A DNA stretch of 11,163 nt from an uncultured Bacteroides sp. (GTDB taxonomy: Bacteria > Bacteroidota > Bacteroidia > Bacteroidales > Bacteroidaceae): positions 1 through 11,163 of the forward strand of contig CAJKOW010000056.1 in assembly GCA_905201685.1 (NCBI GenBank), in the 5' to 3' direction. The notes under the pieces are model-generated. The model was not told the origin of the DNA, made no database searches, and saw nothing but the letters and a program-made list of their open reading frames with translations. Of the stretch, positions 1-7,426 are shown one piece after another; the stretch's first letter is position 1; every line of letters starts with the position of its first letter. The position numbers and the translations under genes are program-made.

Positions 1-10
1 GCATGGCTCG

Positions 11-76
11 CGAGCCGTGCAAGTGTTGCTCCCGAGCCGTGCAAGTGTCTCTCGCGAGCCGTGCAAGCGTCGCTCA
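11..76. repeat. Three tandem 22-bp GC-rich repeats
   Basis: Three back-to-back 22-bp units start at 11, 33 and 55 and share the invariant core CGAGCCGTGCAAG. Neighbouring units agree at about 19 of 22 positions. Just before and into the first unit lies the perfect palindrome GGCTCGCGAGCC (5-16), extendable to 1-20 with one mismatched pair. The junctions of the later units keep weaker forms of it (GCTCCCGAGC, CTCGCGAG). The third unit ends on the stop codon of the exonuclease gene, so the array occupies its immediate 3' flank. The period is not a multiple of three, so it is not a coding repeat. The array may continue to the left of the window. Function is unknown; a processed 3' end, a terminator or a simple expanded repeat are all possible. 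Confidence 0.85.
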
Positions 77-568
77 AAGTATCAGCAACGCAATGCAGGC
101 ACATGCCTCGGCATCGGCCAAGGCATGATGGTGCCGCGTCAGGTCGTAACCGCAACGAGCCGCCACGGTTTGCAACTGGTGATTGGGAAGTTCCTTACCG
201 AACACACGGCGCGAAGCACGGCAAGTGCAGTGAAACGTATAGCCGGGATAGTCCATGCCGTATGCCTGGAAAACGGCTTTCAGGCAACCTTCGTCGAAAG
301 GACTGTTGTGCGCCACCAAAGGCAGGTCGCCGATAAGCGGCGCAGCCTCCTTCCACACGTCGGGGAAAGGAGCGGCAGCGGCGGTGTCTTCCCGCGTCAG
401 GCCGTGCACCTGCGTATTCCAATAGCTGTAGAAATTGGGGTAAGGACGGATCAGACGGTAGAAGCGGTCGGTCACCCGCCCGTCGCGGACAACAACCAGA
501 CCCACACTGCACACGCTGGAACGGTTGCCGTTGGCCGTCTCGAAATCGATGGCTGCGAAATCTTTCAT
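74..568 (-). CDS. DEDDh 3'-5' exonuclease (DnaQ/epsilon-like)
   Basis: A 164-residue protein made up almost entirely of one RNase T/DnaQ exonuclease fold, which removes nucleotides from 3' ends using two metal ions. Visible motifs: ExoI 'IDFET' with D8 and E10 near the N-terminus; ExoII 'HNSPFD' with D92; ExoIII 'HHALADAEA' with H147 and D152. Together they give a complete DEDDh active site. There is no extra domain, so it is a stand-alone proofreading-like or DNA/RNA trimming nuclease rather than a polymerase-fused one; whether it serves as the replicative epsilon subunit cannot be told. The ATG at 566-568 leaves almost no leader before D8, as is usual for the family. The stop at 74-76 abuts a 22-bp tandem repeat array. 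No clear promoter box was found upstream; it may be co-transcribed with the metallopeptidase 170 bp upstream. Confidence 0.9.
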   Translation of the reverse strand: MKDFAAIDFETANGNRSSVCSVGLVVVRDGRVTDRFYRLIRPYPNFYSYWNTQVHGLTREDTAAAAPFPDVWKEAAPLIGDLPLVAHNSPFDEGCLKAVFQAYGMDYPGYTFHCTCRASRRVFGKELPNHQLQTVAARCGYDLTRHHHALADAEACACIALLIL

Positions 569-625
569 CGGAATTTATATCAATCTTTTAAGGAAAATAT
601 CCACGTGACTCATCCTATGTTTCTG

Positions 626-721
626 TCACCCGTTGACACTCAACACGAAACCCAAGTCCGGCTCACCTTCCGTGAATAGACAGGGAATCTGAAAATCGAT
701 GAAGCCAAACTTGGGTTGCAT
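626..721 (-). other. Short in-frame ORF after metallopeptidase stop
   Basis: A 31-codon ORF starts with ATG at 719-721, in the same frame as the metallopeptidase and six codons past its TAA (740-742). The reading frame therefore continues for 37 codons after the stop before reaching TGA at 626-628. Its residues (QPKFGFIDFQIP..., LFTEGEPDLGFVLSVNG) look protein-like rather than random. It contains the perfect 9-bp inverted repeat AACCCAAGT (649-657) / ACTTGGGTT (709-717), which could fold the transcript. It may be a real microprotein, an eroded C-terminal extension, or chance. I do not recognise the sequence and lean towards chance. Confidence 0.2.
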
Positions 722-739
722 GCTGCGAGGCGTTGCGGA

Positions 740-1441
740 TTACTCGTCGCGACGGCCTCCCATGAATAGCATAATGTAGTAAAACAGCGTTGCCAACGAG
801 CCCAAAGCTGCCACCACATAAGTGTAAGCGGCGGAGCGGAGAGCGTCTTCGGCCTTGCTGTGATTGTAGGCATTGGTGATGCCACTGGCGCTCAGCCATA
901 CCAGGGCACGCTTGCTGGCATTGATCTCGACCGGCAAGGTGATGAAGCTGAACAGCGTAGTAGTGGCAAAAAGAATGATGCCGATCAGCAGCAATTCCGG
1001 AAAAGAATTGATCATCAGAATACCTGCCAATATCACCCACGTCATGATGCTGGAAGCAAACGAAACTACCGGCACCAACTTGCTGCGCATGGTAAGCGGC
1101 GCATAGGCACGGGCGTGCTGCAAGGCATGACCGCACTCGTGGGCAGCCACGGCGGCAGCCATGATGCTGTTGCTGCTATATACGCTTTCACTCAGGTTCA
1201 CGGTTTTGTTGGCCGGATTGTAGTGGTCGGTCAGATGTCCCGGTGTATGAGTCACCTGCACGTCGTAGATGCCGTTGTCGTTGAGCATCTTACGCGCTAC
1301 ATCGGCTCCGGTCATGCCGTTGTTAGTCGGTATCTGCGAATACTTTTTGAACTTGCTTTGCAGGTTCATCTGCACAATCCAGCTCACCACAGCTACGCCG
1401 ATAAATATAATCCATTGCATTCCTATCATTCCTGTTCCCAT
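740..1441 (-). CDS. Membrane zinc metallopeptidase, YugP family
   Basis: A 233-residue integral membrane protein of the Zn_peptidase_2 (YugP-like) family. The zinc site is visible: HECGH at 101-105 (two histidine ligands and the catalytic glutamate) and a downstream 'PVEINASKRA' block (170-179) whose E172 is the likely third ligand. Membrane segments: about 8-24 at the N-terminus, two close hydrophobic helices at about 123-143 and 148-168, and a C-terminal one at about 206-227. The order (TM, peptidase core, TM pair, C-terminal TM) and length fit the family, whose substrates are poorly known; a membrane protein quality-control role is inferred by analogy. The ATG at 1439-1441 is chosen because it gives the full N-terminal helix; ATGs at codons 5 and 8 are alternatives. 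A promoter-like box lies 68 bp upstream (1509-1516). Confidence 0.9.
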   Translation of the reverse strand: MGTGMIGMQWIIFIGVAVVSWIVQMNLQSKFKKYSQIPTNNGMTGADVARKMLNDNGIYDVQVTHTPGHLTDHYNPANKTVNLSESVYSSNSIMAAAVAAHECGHALQHARAYAPLTMRSKLVPVVSFASSIMTWVILAGILMINSFPELLLIGIILFATTTLFSFITLPVEINASKRALVWLSASGITNAYNHSKAEDALRSAAYTYVVAALGSLATLFYYIMLFMGGRRDE

Positions 1442-1508
1442 ACTGTTTTTCTTTACTTTAAATTAATAATCGAATTTGTCTTTTCAAATATCAGAACAAA
1501 TTGTTTGC

Positions 1509-1542
1509 CAAATATAACGGAAGATTGGCAGGATGCCGCAAG
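1509..1542 (-). promoter_or_regulatory. Putative Bacteroides-type promoter for the metallopeptidase
   Basis: On the minus strand, 1516-1509 reads TATATTTG, a full match to the Bacteroides -7 consensus TAnnTTTG. A weaker CTTG (1542-1539) lies 22 bp further upstream in place of the -33 TTTG. It would give a leader of about 60 nt before the ATG at 1441. Confidence 0.5.
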
Positions 1543-1723
1543 AATTAACACAGATTATAGATTTTTCCTGCACGATTCTCCATCGGTCGCCTCGGGGACA
1601 GACAGGAAACGGATGATGCTTCGGCTGGGCAGACAGGCTTGTGACCGACAGCAAATGTACAGCAGCAAAAAGTAATAACGCACTATTTATCAACAGATTG
1701 CAAACCAAACATGTACATTGGAA

Positions 1724-1758
1724 TTTGCTGCTTTTCACCCTGCAAACCGTTATCTTTG
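1724..1758 (+). promoter_or_regulatory. Putative promoter for the PAP2 gene
   Basis: TATCTTTG at 1751-1758 matches the Bacteroides -7 box TAnnTTTG. A TTTG at 1724-1727 is 23 bp upstream, slightly further than the usual 19-21. The -7 box is overlapped on its downstream side by one copy of TTGCAAACCAAA, a possible operator half. The leader to the ATG would be about 45 nt. Confidence 0.5.
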
Positions 1759-1808
1759 CAAACCAAAAGCCGGACAAACCGGAAACCAAGAACCATTGAG
1801 ACGAAATC

Positions 1809-3362
1809 ATGACAACGAAACTTTTCCTCACCGTCCTCTTATCGCTGCTTGCCTTCCTCCAGCTCAAGGCCGATGCCGGAACAGGCTACGCGCATGACAC
1901 GACTGACAGCATCGCCCCTCCCCCGCCCGCCAAACGCCAAGGAGCCTTCGCCCGGAACTTCTCGTACATGGGCATTCCGCTGATCGCCTCGGGCATCATC
2001 GTGAAGGAACAGAACACGCACTTCCGCACCCTGCGCAACCGATTCGAACCCAACTTCCACAAACGCTACGACGACTATACGCAATACGTGCCACTGGCCG
2101 CCACGTGGGGACTGAAACTGGCCGGCGTGGAAAGCCGAAGCTCGTGGAAAGAACTGGCTGTGAGCAACGCATTCTCGGCCGCCCTGATGGCCGGAGCGGT
2201 CAACACCCTGAAATATACCGTCAAGGAAAGAAGACCCGACAACTCGACACGCAACTCCTTCCCCTCGGGACACACGGCCACCGCCTTCATGTGCGCCACC
2301 ATCCTGCACAAAGAATACGGCATGAAGAGCCCTTGGTACAGCATCGGCGGCTACACGCTGGCCGGACTGACCGGCGTCACCCGACAGCTGAACAACCGCC
2401 ACTGGATAGGCGACGTGCTGGTAGGAGCCGGAATCGGAATGATTGCGACCGACTTAGGCTACTTCTTCAGCGACCTGATATTCAAGCCTCAGCACACGAC
2501 CCGCAGTGCTGCGGCAGACTTCGGACGGTACGACCCGCCCTCCTTCCTCGCCTTCAACATGGGGGTAGCCATCGGTCCCCCGCACCTGAAGACCGCCGAA
2601 CTGTACGACACGGAGATGGGAACACCACTGGGCATGAAGCTGCACACCGGTGCCAGTACGGTGGTCAGCGCCGAAGGAGCCTACTTTCTGAACGCCTACA
2701 TCGGCATAGGCGGACGGCTGAAAGTATCGACCACTCCGCTCATAGTCGAAATCCCTGCCGAGAACATGAACCGATTCGACATGGACAACGATCGGCAGGA
2801 AGGCGCACCGGTAAACATGTTTCTGCTGAACGGACTGGAATCGGACCACTTAGGCATGTTCGACGTGGACTTAGGCCTCTACCTCTCCTACCCCCTCAGT
2901 CCGCAGTTCCAGATCGGGACCAAGCTGCTGGCCGGGCGAAGGCTGACCGCCAACTTCGACCTGCAATCGGTGTGCCGCATCAATCCGCAGATATTCGACC
3001 GCACACGGGTGGACGAAGCGACCTACAACCGGTTCTACCGGGAAGACGTGGATTACTACATGCAACAGGAAGGCCTGTCGCGACAGGAACTGCTGAACGA
3101 AGAATTCGTGGACGACGACTTCCTGAAGATAAGAAGAAGCAGTTCCTTCAAGATGGGGACGGGACTGTGGCTGACCTACCACTACAAGGATGATGCGGCC
3201 CTGCGCCTCTTTGCCGACTACGACTACGCCGCTCCCCGCCTGACGTACGACCTGAAAAACTCGTGGACCGACGGCGAAGGAAACAGAGACGTACAAACAT
3301 ACAGCCGGCGCACCAGCATGCACAACATCACACTGGGCGCCGCCATTGCATTTGTTTTCTGA
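1809..3362 (+). CDS. PAP2-family phosphatase with C-terminal outer-membrane barrel-like domain
   Basis: A 517-residue two-part protein. Residues 1-22 look like a signal peptide (MTTK, then a Leu-rich stretch ending LKADA). The PAP2 acid phosphatase core spans about 50-225, with the three catalytic motifs intact: K135-x6-R142-P143; PSGH at 152-155 (H155); and R192-x5-H198-x3-D202 with Thr instead of the usual Ser before R192. Such enzymes dephosphorylate lipid phosphates (undecaprenyl-PP, lipid A, phosphatidylglycerophosphate). Residues about 240-517 are different: alternating polar and aromatic strands with acidic loops, closing 'ITLGAAIAFVF' with terminal Phe, as in outer-membrane beta-barrels. 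I infer a phosphatase working at or near the outer membrane; substrate unknown. Base composition is GC-rich with GC-biased third positions. The stop is 19 bp from the stop of the convergent fucosidase gene. Confidence 0.85.
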   Translation: MTTKLFLTVLLSLLAFLQLKADAGTGYAHDTTDSIAPPPPAKRQGAFARNFSYMGIPLIASGIIVKEQNTHFRTLRNRFEPNFHKRYDDYTQYVPLAATWGLKLAGVESRSSWKELAVSNAFSAALMAGAVNTLKYTVKERRPDNSTRNSFPSGHTATAFMCATILHKEYGMKSPWYSIGGYTLAGLTGVTRQLNNRHWIGDVLVGAGIGMIATDLGYFFSDLIFKPQHTTRSAAADFGRYDPPSFLAFNMGVAIGPPHLKTAELYDTEMGTPLGMKLHTGASTVVSAEGAYFLNAYIGIGGRLKVSTTPLIVEIPAENMNRFDMDNDRQEGAPVNMFLLNGLESDHLGMFDVDLGLYLSYPLSPQFQIGTKLLAGRRLTANFDLQSVCRINPQIFDRTRVDEATYNRFYREDVDYYMQQEGLSRQELLNEEFVDDDFLKIRRSSSFKMGTGLWLTYHYKDDAALRLFADYDYAAPRLTYDLKNSWTDGEGNRDVQTYSRRTSMHNITLGAAIAFVF

Positions 3363-3381
3363 GTCACCGGCCTCCGGCTCA

Positions 3382-4686
3382 CTAACCGAGCACCAATTCG
3401 ACCACCTTGTCGGTTTCGGTCGGCACTTCATCAAGCAACAGAGTAATGCCGCCTTCCACCCGCTTGAACTTCAGCGATTGACGGGTGACGAAGTCGAGCG
3501 CCTGTTTCACCTGCTTGCCCTCCAGCGGCAGGAAGAGTGCCTTGTCGGGCAGGTTCAGGATGTGCACAAACAGGCGGTTTCCCTTCTGTGTCGTCACTCC
3601 CCAGTCGTGCGGAGCGATGCATCCGCCACGCGTGCCGTAGATGGTTTCGCCATAGGTCTGCATCCATTCGCCTACCTCCTTCAGGCGTTGCACCGCCACT
3701 TCGGGCAGACAGCCGTCGGGTTGGGGGCCGATGTTCATCAGCAGGTTGGCATCCTTGCCAGCCGCCTTCACCAAGTAGTGAATCAGGGTCTTGGCCGACT
3801 TGTAGTTCTGGTCGGTAATCTTATATCCCCACATGCCGTTCATGGTTTCGCAAGTCTCCAACGGCAGGCTGCTGATGTCCTGTCCCGAAAGTCCGGCCTT
3901 GTTTTCGCCCGGCAGGTCGCGCTCGAAGATCTGGATATCTTCACCCTCGAAAGGCACCTGATGGTGGTTGTTGCCTACAAGGCAGGCAGGCTGCAACTTG
4001 TGGATAAGCTCATATTGTCCGGGAAGCTGCCAGTCGAAATCGGGATTCTGATCCTGGTCCCACCAGCCGTCGAACCAGATGGCTCCTATCGGGCCGTAGT
4101 TGGTTAGCAGTTCGGTGAGCTGGTTGTTCATAAACTGATAATAGGTAGGCCAGTTGCCTTTGGCGTCGGGGCGTCCTGTCCCGCGGCCGGTACGGCCCCA
4201 TGGGTAATCTTCGCGATACCAGTCGAGGTGCGAATAATACAGGTGCAGACGGATGCCCTGCTTGTGGCACTCGTCGGCCAGTTCCTTCAAAATGTCGCGC
4301 TTGAAGGGAGTGGCATCGACTACGTTGTAATCGGAGTACCGGGTATGAAACATGGAGAATCCTTCGTGATGGCGACTGGTGAAGCAGATATACTTGGCAC
4401 CCGATGCCTTGATGGCGGCCACCCATTCGGCAGCATTGAAGCGGGAGGGATAGAAACCTCCTGCCAGCTTGGCATACTCTTTATAATTCAGGTTGTTGTT
4501 GGTCATGGTCCACTCGCCCGTAGCCAGCATGGCATACAGGCCCCAGTGCAGGAAAATGCCGAAACGGGCATCGCGAAACTCCTGACGCGATTTCAGATTT
4601 TCCTCAGTAGGAACATAGTGCCGTGCACGCAGAGGCAGCGACAAGCCGGCCAGCAACAGCAGGGAAGCAAGAAAACGTGTTTTCAT
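3382..4686 (-). CDS. GH29 alpha-L-fucosidase, secreted
   Basis: A 434-residue exported glycoside hydrolase that releases L-fucose from glycans by the retaining mechanism. Signal peptide about 1-21 with no lipobox cysteine, so soluble periplasmic location is expected rather than a surface lipoprotein. The catalytic (beta/alpha) barrel runs about 25-345, with the family blocks 'RFGIFLHWG' (41-49), 'SRHHEGF' (104-110) and 'AIWFDGWW' (202-209), where D206 is the expected nucleophile. The acid/base is less certain: E277 or E280 in 'LETCETMNGMWGY' (275-287) is the candidate. The remaining about 85 residues form the small C-terminal beta domain usual for GH29. No SusC/SusD pair, regulator or other glycosidase lies in the window, so it is not part of a visible polysaccharide utilisation locus. 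It follows the aldo/keto reductase gene by 215 bp but has its own promoter-like box. The ATG at 4684-4686 directly opens the signal peptide. Confidence 0.93.
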   Translation of the reverse strand: MKTRFLASLLLLAGLSLPLRARHYVPTEENLKSRQEFRDARFGIFLHWGLYAMLATGEWTMTNNNLNYKEYAKLAGGFYPSRFNAAEWVAAIKASGAKYICFTSRHHEGFSMFHTRYSDYNVVDATPFKRDILKELADECHKQGIRLHLYYSHLDWYREDYPWGRTGRGTGRPDAKGNWPTYYQFMNNQLTELLTNYGPIGAIWFDGWWDQDQNPDFDWQLPGQYELIHKLQPACLVGNNHHQVPFEGEDIQIFERDLPGENKAGLSGQDISSLPLETCETMNGMWGYKITDQNYKSAKTLIHYLVKAAGKDANLLMNIGPQPDGCLPEVAVQRLKEVGEWMQTYGETIYGTRGGCIAPHDWGVTTQKGNRLFVHILNLPDKALFLPLEGKQVKQALDFVTRQSLKFKRVEGGITLLLDEVPTETDKVVELVLG

Positions 4687-4839
4687 AAATCATCATTTTT
4701 TGTGAAAGCTACATCAGCACATGCCGATAGCGGACTATCCCGACGCACTGACGAAACCTTATCATTTATATCATATATAATCATGCATCCCATGCCGGCA
4801 GAACAGACTACCATCCTGCCACCACGGGCATGCAACTTA

Positions 4840-4874
4840 CAAAGTTAACAAAATCGACAAAAGTTACGAACAAA
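4840..4874 (-). promoter_or_regulatory. Putative promoter for the fucosidase gene
   Basis: The minus strand reads TAACTTTG at 4847-4840, matching TAnnTTTG, and TTTG at 4874-4871, 23 bp upstream. The 13-bp string CTTACAAAGTTAA (plus strand) around this box recurs exactly at the Fur-family gene promoter (7935-7947). The leader to the ATG would be about 150 nt. Confidence 0.5.
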
Positions 4875-4901
4875 AACGGCTACTGATGCAGCCACTGCCC
4901 G

Positions 4902-5885
4902 TTACCACAACTTATCGACCTGATCCTTGATATATTCATCATAGACCTCTCTTACTACCTTCATCTCTTCGTCCGTGAAGGCAGGAAGGGCAGAAGCGGC
5001 TGCATTGGCTGCAATCTGTTCGGGCGAGCTGGCTCCGGGAATCACCGTACTTACGGCATCGTACATCAGGATGTAGCGCAAGGCAGACAAGGCCAGATTG
5101 TCCGTCTTCAACCGCTCCTTAAGCACTTGTGCGGCTTTCACGCCGGTTGCATAATCGACGCCGGAAAAGGTTTCTCCCTTATCGAAAGCCTCCCCGTTGC
5201 GGTTGTACGAACGGTGGTCGTTCTTGCCGAAGGTGGTTTCCAACGTAAATTTTCCCGTAAGCAGTCCGCTTGCCAACGGCACCCTGACAATGATGCCCAC
5301 ATTCTGAGCCTTCGCCTTATCGAAAAGCTCGTCGGCCGGGCGCAAACGGAACATGTTGAATATCACCTCAATGGCCGAAATATCATATTTCAGGGCCTGC
5401 AAAGCCTCATCGATCCGTTCCACGCTTACTCCATAATTCAGGATGTGACCTTCCCGCTTCAATGCGTCCAGCGTATCGAATACTTCCTGCTTGGAATAAA
5501 CCTCCGAAGGCGGACAGTGCAGAAGTACCATGTCCAGGCAATCCCGCTGCATATTCTTCAATGAATTGAAAACAAACCGGCGAATGTTTTCGGCATTATA
5601 GCCTTCCGCAATGTGCGGATTAAGTCCACGGCCACATTTCGTCACCACGTAAATGCGTTCGCTTCGTCCTTTCAAAAACTCACCAATAGTTTTTTCACTC
5701 AACCCGTCCTGATAAATATCGGCCGTATCGAAAAGGTTGATGCCCTGCTCGCAAGCCGCCTCAAGGGTCTTGAAAGCTACTTCTTTGTTGAACGGATCGC
5801 CCCACTTCGAGCCCAACTGCCACGTACCGAGTGAGACCTCGCTGACTTTAAATCCGGTTTTTCCTAAAATTCTGTAATTCATCAT
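4902..5885 (-). CDS. Aldo/keto reductase
   Basis: A 327-residue cytoplasmic NAD(P)H-dependent oxidoreductase of the aldo/keto reductase superfamily. The catalytic tetrad is complete: D53 and Y58 in 'NLFDTADIYQDG', K83 in 'VVTKCGRG', H123 in 'LDMVLLHCPP'. The C-terminal cofactor region 'STVIPGASSPEQI' (about 280-290) is also present. Length and a closely packed TIM barrel suit the YajO/Tas-like general AKR group; substrate is not predictable from sequence. It lies upstream of a fucosidase on the same strand, so a sugar or sugar-aldehyde substrate is possible, but separate promoters weaken the link. Start: the first ATG of MM at 5883-5885; the second Met is equally possible. A strong promoter match lies about 95 bp upstream. 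Confidence 0.92.
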   Translation of the reverse strand: MMNYRILGKTGFKVSEVSLGTWQLGSKWGDPFNKEVAFKTLEAACEQGINLFDTADIYQDGLSEKTIGEFLKGRSERIYVVTKCGRGLNPHIAEGYNAENIRRFVFNSLKNMQRDCLDMVLLHCPPSEVYSKQEVFDTLDALKREGHILNYGVSVERIDEALQALKYDISAIEVIFNMFRLRPADELFDKAKAQNVGIIVRVPLASGLLTGKFTLETTFGKNDHRSYNRNGEAFDKGETFSGVDYATGVKAAQVLKERLKTDNLALSALRYILMYDAVSTVIPGASSPEQIAANAAASALPAFTDEEMKVVREVYDEYIKDQVDKLW

Positions 5886-5980
5886 ACGACTGTTTTTAGT
5901 ATTTATACTTCATTTTACTGAGCTGAATCAGCGCCACAGCCCGACGGGCTTCCGGCTGACATATCGCCTCGTCACTGATG

Positions 5981-6012
5981 CAAAGATAGCTTAAGTTTTC
6001 GACGAAGTCAAA
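5981..6012 (-). promoter_or_regulatory. Consensus Bacteroides promoter for the aldo/keto reductase
   Basis: Minus strand: TTTG (6012-6009), 20-bp spacer, TATCTTTG (5988-5981). Both boxes and the spacing fit the Bacteroides sigma-ABfr consensus; this is the clearest promoter in the window. Confidence 0.75.
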
Positions 6013-6044
6013 CCTGCAGAAGTGAAAGAAGTTACAGAAAATAA

Positions 6045-6132
6045 AAGAAGAGAGCCTGTCCGAAAAATACGATGCTTCATCCGCTGACTGACACAGGCGG
6101 GACTATCGTATCTCCAGATACGCTCTCTTCTT
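6045..6132 (-). terminator. Large hairpin terminator after purA
   Basis: Read on the minus strand just past the purA stop, AAGAAGAGAGC (6132-6122) pairs perfectly with GCTCTCTTCTT (6055-6045) and is followed by TTATTTTC. Inside the loop, ATACGAT (6067-6073) pairs with ATCGTAT (6105-6111), and GCCTGT (6054-6059) could alternatively pair with ACAGGC (6093-6098). A competing small hairpin CGTATC-tcca-GATACG (6107-6122) also exists. It sits between the purA stop and the aldo/keto reductase promoter, where a terminator is expected. Confidence 0.6.
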
Positions 6133-6154
6133 CTTTCGAATCCGAAGCCTTACG

Positions 6155-7426
6155 TTATTCTTCGGTATATCGTTCGATCGTCTGTTCGCGGTCGGGACCT
6201 ACTGATACAATCTTGATAGGCACACCCAACTGATCTTCCAGGAAAGTGAGGTACGCATTGAACTCTTCAGGGAATTCGTCTTCGCTCTGCATCTTGGTCA
6301 TGTCGGTCTTCCAACCCGGCAGTTCCGCATAGATGGGCTCAACTCCTTCGGTAATGTCGAAGGGGAAGTAATCGATTTCTTCACCGTTCATCTTGTAAGC
6401 AACACAAGCCTTGATGGTGTCGAACGTGTCGAGCACATCGCTCTTCATCATAATCAGCTTGGTGACACCATTGATCATCACCGAGTACTTCAAAGCTACC
6501 AAGTCAATCCAGCCACAGCGACGTTTACGACCTGTCACTGCTCCAAACTCATGTCCCAGCGCACCGATCTTCTCGCCAGTCTCGTCGAACAGTTCGGTAG
6601 GGAACGGACCTGCTCCCACACGGGTACAGTAGGCCTTGAAAATGCCATAAACGTCTCCTATCTTATTGGGGGCTACTCCCAGACCTGTGCAGGCTCCGGC
6701 ACAGATTGTATTGGAAGAAGTAACAAACGGATAAGAACCGAAATCAATGTCGAGCATGGTGCCCTGTGCACCTTCGCACAATACGGACTTGCCTGCCTTC
6801 AGCAGGTTGTTCACTTCGTGCTCGCTGTCCACCAGATGGAACTGCTTCAGGTACTCGATGCCCTCGAACCAGGCCTTTTCGAGTTCCGTCAGGTCGTATT
6901 CATAGTTCAGGCTTTTCAGAATTTGTTCGTGACGGGCTTTGGCAGCTGCATATTTCTGCTCGAAGTTGTGCAGAATATCGCCTACGCGCACACCGTTACG
7001 GCTGACCTTGTCGGTATATGTAGGGCCGATTCCCTTACCGGTCGTACCTACTTTGGCATCGCCCTTGGCTGCTTCGTAAGCAGCGTCCAGCAGACGATGG
7101 GTCGGCAAGATGAGATGTGCCTTCTTGGAGATGTGCAAACGTTCCTTCAACGGATGTCCGGAAGCTTCCAGCGCTTCGGCCTCAGCCTTGAACAAAGCCG
7201 GATCGAGCACAACACCGTTACCGATGATATTCACCTTGTCACCTTGAAAAATACCCGAGGGGATGGAACGGAGCACATATTTCTGTCCTTCGAACTCCAA
7301 CGTATGACCGGCATTCGGTCCACCCTGAAAACGTGCTACTACATCGTACTTCGGAGTTAATACGTCAACGACTTTGCCTTTGCCTTCGTCGCCCCATTGC
7401 AATCCTAATAGAATGTCTACTTTCAT
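6155..7426 (-). CDS. purA: Adenylosuccinate synthetase
   Basis: A 423-residue enzyme, the usual family length. It catalyses GTP-dependent joining of IMP and aspartate to adenylosuccinate, the first committed step from IMP to AMP, in the cytoplasm. Signatures: P-loop variant 'GLQWGDEGKGK' (8-18) with catalytic D13 and K16; 'GPNAGHT' (36-42) with catalytic H41; IMP-binding 'GTTGKGIGPTYTDK' (127-140); the 'GAVTGRKRRCGWIDL' block; and 'SVGPDREQTI' near the C-terminus. All are intact. Its ATG (7424-7426) overlaps the TGA of the Fur-family gene (7423-7425) as ATGA, so translation is probably coupled and transcription begins upstream of that regulator gene. A hairpin terminator follows the stop. Confidence 0.98.
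   Translation of the reverse strand: MKVDILLGLQWGDEGKGKVVDVLTPKYDVVARFQGGPNAGHTLEFEGQKYVLRSIPSGIFQGDKVNIIGNGVVLDPALFKAEAEALEASGHPLKERLHISKKAHLILPTHRLLDAAYEAAKGDAKVGTTGKGIGPTYTDKVSRNGVRVGDILHNFEQKYAAAKARHEQILKSLNYEYDLTELEKAWFEGIEYLKQFHLVDSEHEVNNLLKAGKSVLCEGAQGTMLDIDFGSYPFVTSSNTICAGACTGLGVAPNKIGDVYGIFKAYCTRVGAGPFPTELFDETGEKIGALGHEFGAVTGRKRRCGWIDLVALKYSVMINGVTKLIMMKSDVLDTFDTIKACVAYKMNGEEIDYFPFDITEGVEPIYAELPGWKTDMTKMQSEDEFPEEFNAYLTFLEDQLGVPIKIVSVGPDREQTIERYTEE

Larger units (their letters stand above)
1442..1808. other. Divergent intergenic region
   Basis: 367 bp between the divergent metallopeptidase and PAP2 genes. It holds the two outward promoter-like boxes (1509-1516 minus, 1751-1758 plus) and three copies of TGCAAACC (1699-1706, 1741-1748, 1757-1764). 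The outer two belong to a 12-bp direct repeat TTGCAAACCAAA (1698-1709 and 1756-1767). The piece at 1540-1680 shows nothing I can name. Confidence 0.6.

Noticed and set aside
2105..3193. Long alternative reading frame inside the PAP2 gene, and similar long frames antisense to the fucosidase and purA
   Set aside because: They arise from GC-rich codon bias in strongly supported genes; compositions (Arg/Pro/His-rich) are artefactual.
4852..4901. Possible terminator after the aldo/keto reductase (GCAG-tgg-CTGC then CCGTTTTTG)
   Set aside because: Stem is only four pairs and the T-run is separated from it by about ten bases.
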